DNA of 64,000 nt from the NCBI GenBank assembly GCA_009782775.1, contig WRIL01000006.1, positions 20,730 to 84,729 on the forward strand, written 5' to 3'. This DNA is from Desulfovibrionaceae bacterium (lineage in GTDB: Bacteria; Desulfobacterota; Desulfovibrionia; Desulfovibrionales; Desulfovibrionaceae). The notes beneath the pieces were generated by a model, which saw only the letters and a list, made by a program, of their open reading frames with translations, did not search any database and was not told the origin of the DNA. Every line of letters begins with the position of its first letter. Within the stretch, counting starts at the first letter, position 1. Made by a program: the position numbers and the translations under genes. Shown in pieces: positions 16,508 to 24,825 of this stretch.

Positions 16508-18445
16508 TTATCCCCAGCGCCGCCGCGATTCCGGGCGTTCCTTCCTCTTGACGGTCCGGGCCTGGACCGCGCCCTCCTTGGCCGCCTGCTGAAGCTGCAA
16601 AACGTACAAAGGCAGGGAGGGCGTCCAGGAGGCGTCGGCGCAGGCCGCCGAGAGCATCAGGCAGTCCAGCAAGTGGTTCTGTCCGCCCTTGCGCTCCCAG
16701 ACCAGCCTGCCGCCCTTGCGCACCTGGCGCTCGGAGGAAAGCTGCGCCGCCAGATCCGGCCCGCAGCCGGCGGACAGGCGCAGGGGCTGGCTGCTCTCCG
16801 GGTTGAGCAGACGGGAAAAATCAATGGTCTTCAGGCTCCCGGTATCCAGCATATACAACGGGAGATGCCCGGGGATGGGCCGCCCGGTATGCGGATAACG
16901 CTCGCGGATGACCCGGCGCACATAGGCGGTCTGGGCGTGGCTCGCGCCCTTGCAGGCATGGACCACCCCGCTGCCGTGCCCCCGCACCCACATGTAAACC
17001 TCCTCGGTGCGGGTGAAGACTCCCTCGGTCTCCGTGCCGCCGGAATCCATGGCCGCCCGCCAGATAGGCATGACCTCGCCGGTAATCCTCTCCAGGGGGA
17101 TAGCCGCCCGCTCCGGGGTCCAGTCCGGAACCCCGCCTTCGGCCAACACCGGGTAGACGGTGGTAAAAAGCAAATCCTCTATCTGCCGCCATTCCTCCAG
17201 GCTCCCGTAGTCGATGACATAGGAGGCCAGGCTGGGCATCCAGGCGCGCACCAGATACCAAAAGCCGCGCTTCTGCACGTCGATGCCGCAGGTCAAGGCC
17301 ACGGCCCCGAAGGGCACGCTCCGTGGGGGGAGCCAGGCCTCGCGCAGGGCCAGCAGGCGCTCTTCGTCCGTGGCCAGCTCCACCGGGGTGTAGGGCAGGC
17401 CCAGCTCGTCGTTGGCGAACTGCATTTTTACGCGGGCGTCGTCGGAGGCCTCGGCGAGGATGCGCCTGGAAAGCAGCGCGGAAAGGGAAACGGAACGGGC
17501 CAGGATGGCCGGAAGATGGAAACCGGCGATCTCCGGGTCTTCCACCGCCTCCGCCGCCGGGGAAAAGCCGCGCTCCTCGCTGTGCTGGTACGGCGCCCAA
17601 CCTCCGCCGTTCACGGCCAGATCCCGGAAGTGATCCGTCCACAGGTGGCCGCAGAGCGGGCAACGGTAGCGCCCGAGCTTTTTCCGGCGCACCGCCAGGG
17701 GATCCTTTTCGCCGTCCAGGGCCACGAGGTTCTCCAGGTCCGGCAGGTGCCGCCGTCCGCAGGCCGGGCAACGCGCTTCATAGCAGTAAAGCTGGTCCAC
17801 CTGGGAGACCAGGGCCACCCAGATGCTGGAGGATATATCACCCTTGACCTGCGAGACGCGCAGGATCTTGGACATATCGCCCATGGAGCGGGTGCGGGCC
17901 TCAAAATCCTCCACCGGGTTGCCGGAACCGGAGGCGGCGTAAAGACTCTCTTCGTCCAGAAAAAGCTCGTGCACGGTGATAGAGGCGCGCTGCGAAGGGC
18001 TTTCGGCGGTGGAGAGCCAGATGCGCGTGCCGTTTTTCAGGGTGATGTTATCGGTGCGCTCCCTGGCGATCTGGCGGCGCAGCAGGGGGCTGCCCTTGAG
18101 CAGGGGGAGCAGCTTATCTTTTTTCACGCGGTCCCGCGTCTCCTTGGTGGGCATGGCCAGCATCTTGGTGCCGGGCCGGTAGTCCATGCACCAGCCCAGG
18201 CAGATGTAAAGAATCAGCGTTTTGCCGGTCTGCGGTGAACCGCCGACCACCACCTTGCGCACGCGCTTTTTGGCGTACATATCCAGGATGCCGGGCATGT
18301 AAGGGGAGACGTCCATGCGCGCCGGCGACCCGGCATAGGGGCCATCCTGCACGATGACGTGCCGGGCGGCCCAACGGGAGGGAGGCAGGATTTCGCGTCT
18401 GGCGAAAATCTCCCGCTCGCCGGAGGTGAAACGGAAAGCGCTCAT
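16508..18445 (-). CDS. Phage terminase large subunit, GpA family
   Basis: 645 aa; KVVVGGSPQTGKTLILYICLGWCMDY (ATPase), CPACGRRHL zinc-like motif, GIDVQKRGFWYLVRAW. Confidence 0.92.
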   Translation of the reverse strand: MSAFRFTSGEREIFARREILPPSRWAARHVIVQDGPYAGSPARMDVSPYMPGILDMYAKKRVRKVVVGGSPQTGKTLILYICLGWCMDYRPGTKMLAMPTKETRDRVKKDKLLPLLKGSPLLRRQIARERTDNITLKNGTRIWLSTAESPSQRASITVHELFLDEESLYAASGSGNPVEDFEARTRSMGDMSKILRVSQVKGDISSSIWVALVSQVDQLYCYEARCPACGRRHLPDLENLVALDGEKDPLAVRRKKLGRYRCPLCGHLWTDHFRDLAVNGGGWAPYQHSEERGFSPAAEAVEDPEIAGFHLPAILARSVSLSALLSRRILAEASDDARVKMQFANDELGLPYTPVELATDEERLLALREAWLPPRSVPFGAVALTCGIDVQKRGFWYLVRAWMPSLASYVIDYGSLEEWRQIEDLLFTTVYPVLAEGGVPDWTPERAAIPLERITGEVMPIWRAAMDSGGTETEGVFTRTEEVYMWVRGHGSGVVHACKGASHAQTAYVRRVIRERYPHTGRPIPGHLPLYMLDTGSLKTIDFSRLLNPESSQPLRLSAGCGPDLAAQLSSERQVRKGGRLVWERKGGQNHLLDCLMLSAACADASWTPSLPLYVLQLQQAAKEGAVQARTVKRKERPESRRRWG

Positions 18446-19206
18446 TCCGCGCTCTCCTCCGCCGCTTCGGACCCGGCGTCCGTGGCTTCCTCATCCTCGT
18501 TTTCCTCCGGGGTAAAGAACTCCCGATCCATAGCCCAGGCGTTCATCCAGTCGGCGGTGGCCTCTTCCCAAAAGGCGACCAGATCCGGCAGGCGTTTTTC
18601 GTCGCCGCCGACCAGGTGGATAGTACCCGGCCCGTGCAGACGGATGAAGTTTTCCACCTCGCGCCGGAAAAAAAGCGCCCGGGCCGCGAGATCGCTTTCA
18701 TGGTCCGCCCTGGCCATGAGGCGGCCCTGCTCTTTTTCCAGGCGCAGCTTCTGCCGGGCCGCCTGGATGCTCTTGAGCTCCGCGTCCGCCGAAAGGCGAT
18801 CCATGCTGGCCGTGGCCAGGGCCTTGTTCTCCACTTTGGCCGTGGCTTCCTTCAGGCCCACGGCGTAGGCCAGCAGAGCGTTTTCCTCAAAATGCCCGTT
18901 GGCGTCGGTGGAAAGCTTGCCGGCCTTCAAGTCCCGGCAGAAGGCGGACTTGGAGACCTTGAAGCCGCGATCCGCCAGAAAGGCCACGGCCTCCCGCTGG
19001 GTTTTGCACACGCGCAGGGGGGAAGGGGCGGCGACCCTGGAGGTCTCCGCACTCACCGCATCCCGCGCCCGCTTGAAAGCGGAGATGTTTTCAGGACTGG
19101 GGTTTTCTTTCATTCTTTTTTTGGCTTGTTCCTTGGCCTGCAGCAGAAAAACGAAATCGGTCTCCGCACTCTTTTCAGCCAGGGCCAGCAAATCAGATCC
19201 GCTCAT
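18442..19206 (-). CDS. Terminase small subunit-like DNA-binding protein
   Basis: 254 aa immediately upstream of terL; KTQREAVAFLADRGFKVSKSAFCRDLKAGKLSTDANG HTH-like region. Confidence 0.65.
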   Translation of the reverse strand: MSGSDLLALAEKSAETDFVFLLQAKEQAKKRMKENPSPENISAFKRARDAVSAETSRVAAPSPLRVCKTQREAVAFLADRGFKVSKSAFCRDLKAGKLSTDANGHFEENALLAYAVGLKEATAKVENKALATASMDRLSADAELKSIQAARQKLRLEKEQGRLMARADHESDLAARALFFRREVENFIRLHGPGTIHLVGGDEKRLPDLVAFWEEATADWMNAWAMDREFFTPEENEDEEATDAGSEAAEESAE

Positions 19207-19225
19207 ACATCGCCTCCGGCTGTTT

Positions 19226-20590
19226 TTATGCGTCCAGCCCCCCCCCGCGCTCCGCCATGACCTTGCTGAAGGGTTTGCCGTCCGCCTGCAAGACGGCTTC
19301 GGCTCCTGACATTTCCTGCCAGCGCAGGATGATCACATCGCAAAACTTAGGGTCCAGTTCCAAGATACGGCAGACCCTTCCCAGGCGCTCGCAGGCTATG
19401 AGGGTGGAGCCGGATCCGCCGAAGGGATCCAGTACGATATCTCCCCGGCTGCTGGAATTCACAAGCATGCCCTCAATGAGGGCCACCGGCTTCATGGTGG
19501 GATGCTGCGCCGACACCTGGGGCTTGGGGGCATGAATGACGGAGGAGGCCAGCTCTTCCACCAACGCATCCTTTCCGGTGATACGCAGCAGGCGGTCGCC
19601 GGCGGATACCTGCCAGCCGTTTCCATCCGGCAGAGGCACGGCTGTGGGAAAGGCGTCCATGACCGTGGTCTGCCGCCTGTCGCCGCGCCAGCGGTGCGCC
19701 GCCCCCGGCAGCCAGCCATAGAGAATGGGTTCGTGCTGCCAATGGTAATCAGCCCTGGAAAGCACGGCCTGGTTCTTATGCCAGACCAGGCAGGAAGCCA
19801 GCTTAAAACCGGCCCCCAGGAAAGCCTTGCGGAAGGTTAGGCCACAGGAGCCGCCATCGGCATGGGCGACGTAGACCGCGCCGCCCGGACTGAGACAGCC
19901 GGCCATCTGCCCGAAGGCGAGAGTCAGGAAATAGATAAAATTGTCATCGGGCATGTCGTCGTTTTTGATGCCGCCGGCCTTGCCTTCATAGGCCACGTTA
20001 TAAGGCGGATCCGTCCAGACCATCTCCGCCCTTTCATCTCCCATGAGTTGCTGATAGGGCGGCCAGGCGGTCGCATCGCCACAGACCAGTCGATGGGGGC
20101 CGAGCAGCCAGAGATCTGCCTCCCTGCTTACCGGAACGTCAGGGGCATCTGGCGCCGCATCGGGGTCGGCCTCTTCGCGCTGCAACAAAGCGCGCAAGAG
20201 GCGGTCAATCTCCCCGGAACCAAACCCCGTGACCGCGAGATCAACGTCTAAATCGCGCAGGGCGGCCAGTTCAACAGCCACGGCCCCTTCATTCCATTCC
20301 GCCCAGGTGGCCGAACGGTTCACCAGCAAACGGAAGGCGCGGATCTGTTCATCACTCATGCCTTCGGCGGGCAATACCGGAACCTCGGCTAGGCCTAGAC
20401 GTCGGGCCGCCTTCAGGCGCAAGTGCCCATCCACCACTTCACCATCGCGCCCGGCCAGGATCGGAACACGAAAACCGTAATGACGTATGGCCTCCGTCAT
20501 GCGTTCCACGCAATCATCGTTGCGCCGTAGCGCCTTTTCACAGGGCCGTAGCTTCTCCACCGGCCAGTATTCAAGGTTCAGCTTTTCCAT
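19226..20590 (-). CDS. ParB N-terminal-domain DNA methyltransferase
   Basis: VVDGHLRLKAARRLG (ParB-like), TDPPYNV, VLDPFGGSGSTLIACERLGR. ATG at 20590 used because the longer ORF overlaps the primase gene. Confidence 0.88.
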   Translation of the reverse strand: MEKLNLEYWPVEKLRPCEKALRRNDDCVERMTEAIRHYGFRVPILAGRDGEVVDGHLRLKAARRLGLAEVPVLPAEGMSDEQIRAFRLLVNRSATWAEWNEGAVAVELAALRDLDVDLAVTGFGSGEIDRLLRALLQREEADPDAAPDAPDVPVSREADLWLLGPHRLVCGDATAWPPYQQLMGDERAEMVWTDPPYNVAYEGKAGGIKNDDMPDDNFIYFLTLAFGQMAGCLSPGGAVYVAHADGGSCGLTFRKAFLGAGFKLASCLVWHKNQAVLSRADYHWQHEPILYGWLPGAAHRWRGDRRQTTVMDAFPTAVPLPDGNGWQVSAGDRLLRITGKDALVEELASSVIHAPKPQVSAQHPTMKPVALIEGMLVNSSSRGDIVLDPFGGSGSTLIACERLGRVCRILELDPKFCDVIILRWQEMSGAEAVLQADGKPFSKVMAERGGGLDA

Positions 20591-20604
20591 CCGCAGGTTT
20601 CCTG

Positions 20605-22116
20605 TTATGCCTCTACTGCTGCCATGCAGTATGAGGGTTGGGAATGCTCCTGGTCGGATGACTCCGCATCCGGTCTCCCCGCGGAGTTGTCGCTCCGTGG
20701 GGAAACCCTCGCCCTTTCCATCAAGGCCAACACAAGCAAATCCTGATATTCCGCGCTCCAAAGCTCCATGGCCACGCGCTCGTCCTCGGAGAGCAAATCC
20801 GTCCCCTGGAGGATGAAGCCGCCCTGGAACGGTTCCAGCGCGCCCCCCCAGCGGCCCAGCATGTCCCAAGCCTCTTGCGGGCTCAGCGGCGCGTAAAGCC
20901 CCAGGGATGTCAAAGCCGCGGCCAACCGCGCTTCGTGCCCCGAGACATTCGGCAAACCAGAAAGCCAACGTCCCACGGGCATGGATTGCCGGGAATGGAC
21001 GGCCCTGGGAGCGGGCAAGGTCAGGACCGGCGGCAGCCCGGCCTTGATCCAGACGGCCAAATCCACGCCCAGGGAGGCGGCCTCGCCTGGATCCTTGCCC
21101 TGGGGGACCGGCCAGCGGACGGCCTGCCGGTAGGTTTTTCGCCACCAGGGGAAGCCCTCGGCCCCCGGACGGCGGCCGTCTTTATCCGGAGTATCATAGT
21201 CCAGGGCCACCAGGACGGCCGCGCTTTCAGACAAAACCGCATGGGCGGCCGCGTCCGGCTTGCCCCGGTTGGTGCCCACGGCCAGCGCGCCTACGGGCAG
21301 CCCGGCCCTTTCCGCGGCCCAGACGCAGGCCATGGCGTCCAGCTCGCCCTCCACCACCACCCAGGCGCGGGTTTCACCGGCAGGGGCTGCCGGAGACAGG
21401 CGCAACGTCCCCATGAAACTGCCCGGAAGCACATAAAACTTCATGTCCCGCAAAAACCGCTCCCGGTCCGCGTCCGGCCGGCGGACGCGCAGACGCAACG
21501 CTTCGCCGCTCTCGCCCAGGAAAGGGACCAGCAGCCCGCGCGGAATCCAGAGCTTTTTGGGCTGGCCCTTGTCGTCCTTTTCCTCGGGCAACCCCCAGGC
21601 CACCCGGCCCCGATGGTAGCAGTTATTTTTCCCCTCCCCTGGAAGCCATCCAAGCCGGAAACGCGCAACCGTCTCACGGGGCAAGCCCCGGGCCTCCAGC
21701 CGGGCCAGTTCGCCGGGGTTGCCGAGGAGTTGTTCCTGGGCAAAGGTCAGGAGCGCCTCGGCCTTGCTCCGCCAGACCCGCGCCGGATCGGCGTGCTCCT
21801 TGGGGATGAATGCCTCCGGGCGCTTGGCCCTGGGCAGGATCAGAGGACGGCGGCTGCGCTCCCTGGCGGCAACCCCCAGCTGGGCGCAGGCCTCGGCATA
21901 GGACAGACCGCTAAAAACACGCAGGAACTCAATGGCGTCGCCGCCCTTGTTACAGCTCCTGCACCACCAGGTGCCGCGCTCGCCCTGCTCCGGCCAGCAC
22001 TTGAAGCGGTCTTTCCCGCCGCAGGCAGGGCAGGGGCAGGCGTATTCCCCTCCTTTGCTTCCGGCGATTTTCCTGGGTTCCAGACCGCGGCGATAGAGCA
22101 AATCCAGCAGGACCAT
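20605..22116 (-). CDS. Phage DNA primase with zinc finger and TOPRIM-like region
   Basis: CPCPACGGKDRFKCWPEQGERGTWWCRSCNKGGDAIEFL; VVVEGELDAMACVWAAERAG. Confidence 0.85.
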   Translation of the reverse strand: MVLLDLLYRRGLEPRKIAGSKGGEYACPCPACGGKDRFKCWPEQGERGTWWCRSCNKGGDAIEFLRVFSGLSYAEACAQLGVAARERSRRPLILPRAKRPEAFIPKEHADPARVWRSKAEALLTFAQEQLLGNPGELARLEARGLPRETVARFRLGWLPGEGKNNCYHRGRVAWGLPEEKDDKGQPKKLWIPRGLLVPFLGESGEALRLRVRRPDADRERFLRDMKFYVLPGSFMGTLRLSPAAPAGETRAWVVVEGELDAMACVWAAERAGLPVGALAVGTNRGKPDAAAHAVLSESAAVLVALDYDTPDKDGRRPGAEGFPWWRKTYRQAVRWPVPQGKDPGEAASLGVDLAVWIKAGLPPVLTLPAPRAVHSRQSMPVGRWLSGLPNVSGHEARLAAALTSLGLYAPLSPQEAWDMLGRWGGALEPFQGGFILQGTDLLSEDERVAMELWSAEYQDLLVLALMERARVSPRSDNSAGRPDAESSDQEHSQPSYCMAAVEA

Positions 22117-22120
22117 TATT

Positions 22121-22153
22121 TATGGTCCTGGCATGGTCTTGGCATGGTCTTGG
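22121..22153. repeat. Three tandem 11-bp iteron-like repeats
   Basis: TATGGTCCTGG / CATGGTCTTGG / CATGGTCTTGG, contiguous. Confidence 0.7.
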
Positions 22154-22369
22154 GTAATAAATACATATAATTATTAATCTTTTTCTTGTTTTAGGACCAT
22201 AGGACCTTTGACACACAAACACATGTATAAACCCCCCCCCGCGCACACGTTTTAAATAGATCCGAAAATGGTCCCATGGGCATGGCTCCCCGTAAAACCC
22301 ACGCCGACCAAGGGATAAAAGGCAGGACAAAAGACAAAAAAGCCCGGGACTGTCCTGCAATGGTCCTGC

Positions 22370-24028
22370 CTAGAAGTCGTCCTGATCCTCCTTGTCCTGA
22401 TCCTTCAGCTTTGACCGCACCGACTGCAAAACGCGCAGGCCGTAGTAATAGTAATGCCCCCCGACCCGCTCCCTTCGGAAGCGTTCTTTCATCAGCTTAC
22501 CGAAGGCCTTCTGGGAAAAGTCTTTTTTGGCGCTGATATTGGCGCGGAACCAGAGCATGAACGTGTCATAAAGCTCGCTGGCCAAGGTGCGCATAGAATC
22601 CGGGTTGTCCTTGATCAGCTCGCAGCAGTCCTCCAGGAATTCACCCAGGAGATCCTCGGACTTGCGATATTCGGCCACCGCCTCCAATACCTTCAACGGG
22701 GGCGCCAGGCCGACCTTCTGCCACTCCAGGCAGCCGCGGACCAGCCAGGCCAGGATGCCGGGCAGCTCCTGGCGTAGCCGTTCGGACAGGGCTTTATCCA
22801 CCGCCCGCTCTTTCGCTCCCTGGGGCTTTCGGTCCACGAAGGATATGGGGAAGTCCACCAGGAGCAAACGCTCCCAGAAGGCGAAATCTGTGGCCGGCGC
22901 ATGCGGTTTATTGTTGGTCAGCAGACAGAGCAGGTGCGTCGGGTCAAATGTGATATCACGCTTGTCATGCGGGTAGCGGCCGGTAAGCTTGTCCCCCCCG
23001 GAAAGCCATTTCACCCGTGCAGCCGAGAAGCGCTGCCCTTCGTCCGTTTCCGAGGCGAAGGCCAGGCGCATGCCGCGCAGGGACATTATATCAGGCGATG
23101 GCCCGGCCGAGCTGCGAACTTTCCCCTGATCCAGCAACATCTCCGACTGGATGACCCTGGCCAGGGCGCTGAAGGGATTGGTGCCCCCCAGCACGTCCAT
23201 GATGATATCCGTGATAATGCTTTTGCCGTTGCGCCCCTTGCCGTACAGTACCAAAAATTTATGCTCGGATACCAGCCCGGTTAGACCGTAACCGAAGATC
23301 CGGCGCAGGAACTCGACCATTTCCCGATCTTCGTCCATGATCTCCAGGAGGGCTTTTTCCCAGGCTGGGCATGGCTCGTCAATGCTCCGCCATTCCACCG
23401 GCGAGGCCCTCATCAAATACTCTTCCGGCCGGCCGGGCCGTAAGAGGCCGGTTTTGAGATCCAGCACCCCGTTGGCCACCGGCAAAGCCCAGGGGTCACG
23501 ATCAAACTCATCCCCGCGGATGGCCAGAGGGGCATCGCGGTTGGTCTTGGCGAAATTCAGACAGTTTAGACGGCCGGTCTTGGAACGGAGCTTGTTGATC
23601 CTGCCCTTCAAGGCCTCGCACTTGGCCTTTAGGCGCTTGGCTGTTTCTCCGTCTCCGCTCTCTTCCGCCTCCTTGCTCGCCTGGAAGTAATGATCACGGG
23701 TGCGCTGATAGGCCTCGACCACACCTTCGACGTCGGCCTGGGCCAGGTGAGCGTTATCGATATCGTCTATCCTCCAGTGATGGCCGCGCCAAGTCATCCA
23801 CTCGCCGGCCTGGCCAACATAGGCATGCCTAAGGCGAAAGAGCGCGGCAAAGAGCATGCCGTCGCCCAGCTCGTTGGCGTACAGGCACTGCATCACGAAA
23901 TCATGAGTCAGCTCGGGAGCCGCCACACCGGAGGATTCACCCCGAGCGGCGGCCTCTTCTTCCTCCTGGCGCGCTCTGGCCATAACCTGCTCGCGTATGA
24001 CATTTTCATCCTTTTTTTCATCTGCCAT
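22370..24028 (-). CDS. Phage/plasmid primase-helicase, P4 family (D5-like)
   Basis: 552 aa; LYGKGRNGKSIITDIIMDVLG Walker A; TGRYPHDKRDITFDPTHLLCLLTNNKPHAPATDFAFWERLLLVDFP. Confidence 0.92.
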   Translation of the reverse strand: MADEKKDENVIREQVMARARQEEEEAAARGESSGVAAPELTHDFVMQCLYANELGDGMLFAALFRLRHAYVGQAGEWMTWRGHHWRIDDIDNAHLAQADVEGVVEAYQRTRDHYFQASKEAEESGDGETAKRLKAKCEALKGRINKLRSKTGRLNCLNFAKTNRDAPLAIRGDEFDRDPWALPVANGVLDLKTGLLRPGRPEEYLMRASPVEWRSIDEPCPAWEKALLEIMDEDREMVEFLRRIFGYGLTGLVSEHKFLVLYGKGRNGKSIITDIIMDVLGGTNPFSALARVIQSEMLLDQGKVRSSAGPSPDIMSLRGMRLAFASETDEGQRFSAARVKWLSGGDKLTGRYPHDKRDITFDPTHLLCLLTNNKPHAPATDFAFWERLLLVDFPISFVDRKPQGAKERAVDKALSERLRQELPGILAWLVRGCLEWQKVGLAPPLKVLEAVAEYRKSEDLLGEFLEDCCELIKDNPDSMRTLASELYDTFMLWFRANISAKKDFSQKAFGKLMKERFRRERVGGHYYYYGLRVLQSVRSKLKDQDKEDQDDF

Positions 24029-24419
24029 ATCAGCTCCCTATGTTTACAGGTCCGGAACCGACGCGTCCGCCGGCGTTCCAAAATTCCACGGATTTATCCC
24101 AAAAAATTCCACACCTTTTGGGGTCGGAAACCCCCGCATTAGATTGGAGGCCAGAGAGGACCCAGAATTTATTCCGAGCGCAAAACCGCCATAGGACCAT
24201 TCTGGATAGATTTTGAAAAAGAGGGGGTAAGGAGGGTGTGGACGGTTCCCCGAAGAGCGGGCTACACCCGCTGTAGGAGGCGGCCGCAATCACTATCTGG
24301 AGGCTGTGACGGACGCCTCGCTTTTCCCATTGTTGAGGAGATTGCGACCGCTCTCCCCTAGATGCAGTCCAGGGTGGAAAATGCGATGATGATAGCGGGA
24401 TGATAGCGGCAAAGAAAAT

Positions 24420-24448
24420 GGCATTATCTCCAAACTGAAGATAATGCC
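24420..24448 (-). terminator. Rho-independent terminator downstream of tRNA-Arg
   Basis: GGCATTATCT / AGATAATGCC 10-bp stem followed on the minus strand by ATTTTCTTT. Confidence 0.8.
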
Positions 24449-24458
24449 CTGATTTTTG

Positions 24459-24535
24459 TGGTGTCCCCGGCGTGAGTCGAACACGCGGCCTACAGCTTAG
24501 GAGGCTGTCGCTCTATCCTGCTGAGCTACGAGGAC
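24459..24535 (-). tRNA. tRNA-Arg(CCT), CCA encoded
   Basis: Cloverleaf: GTCCTCG acceptor, D-arm TAGCTCAGCAGGATAGAGC, anticodon arm ACAGC-CTCCTAA-GCTGT, T-arm with GTTCGACTC, CGGGGAC-A-CCA. Confidence 0.95.
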
Positions 24536-24775
24536 ACTTGGTTTCTGCGACACCAGGTTTTTTGCCGTAATTTCTGCCGAAAACTTAATATTTCCTGGCA
24601 ACTCCGGTATTGCCTCTACCACGGCTCTTTTCCTCGCGTCAACAACGTGCTGGTGATGCTCCAATATCGTCTTGGGATCATTACCCATAATCTGGGCTAC
24701 CGTGCCAACATCCGCGCCCGCCGCAATGGCCTTATCCGTGTCGTGCTCGTGGAATTTTTGCCATATGCCCTCCAT
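24497..24775 (-). pseudogene. Fossil C-terminus of a tyrosine integrase, running into the tRNA-Arg 5' half
   Basis: [46 protein letters not shown] resembles an integrase C-terminus; the ORF end [12 protein letters not shown] is tRNA sequence. Confidence 0.8.
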
Positions 24776-24825
24776 GTTCGGTATGACCTATGGCGTCCGT
24801 TTTTTCCAGCCTACCTCACGGATCT

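Larger units (their letters stand above)
1..24458 (-). mobile_element. Prophage morphogenesis/replication block (lambda-like head and packaging, Mu-like contractile tail); left end outside the window, right end uncertain near tRNA-Arg
   Basis: Unidirectional minus-strand run in canonical phage order: primase/helicase, methyltransferase, TerS, TerL, gpW-like, portal, protease-MCP, lysis, tail, baseplate. Confidence 0.93.

Noticed and set aside
16481-18238. 585-aa plus-strand ORF opposite terL
   Set aside because: Antisense to a well-supported GpA terminase; no recognisable domain.
20591-21145. N-terminal extension of the methyltransferase ORF (639 aa version)
   Set aside because: The extension overlaps the primase gene in another frame; the natural start is ATG 20590 (MEKLNLEYWPVEKLRPCEKALRR).
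24647-24825. N-terminal part of the 195-aa ORF 24647..25234
   Set aside because: It is the antisense of the fossil integrase and junction DNA, not native ADH synthase sequence.
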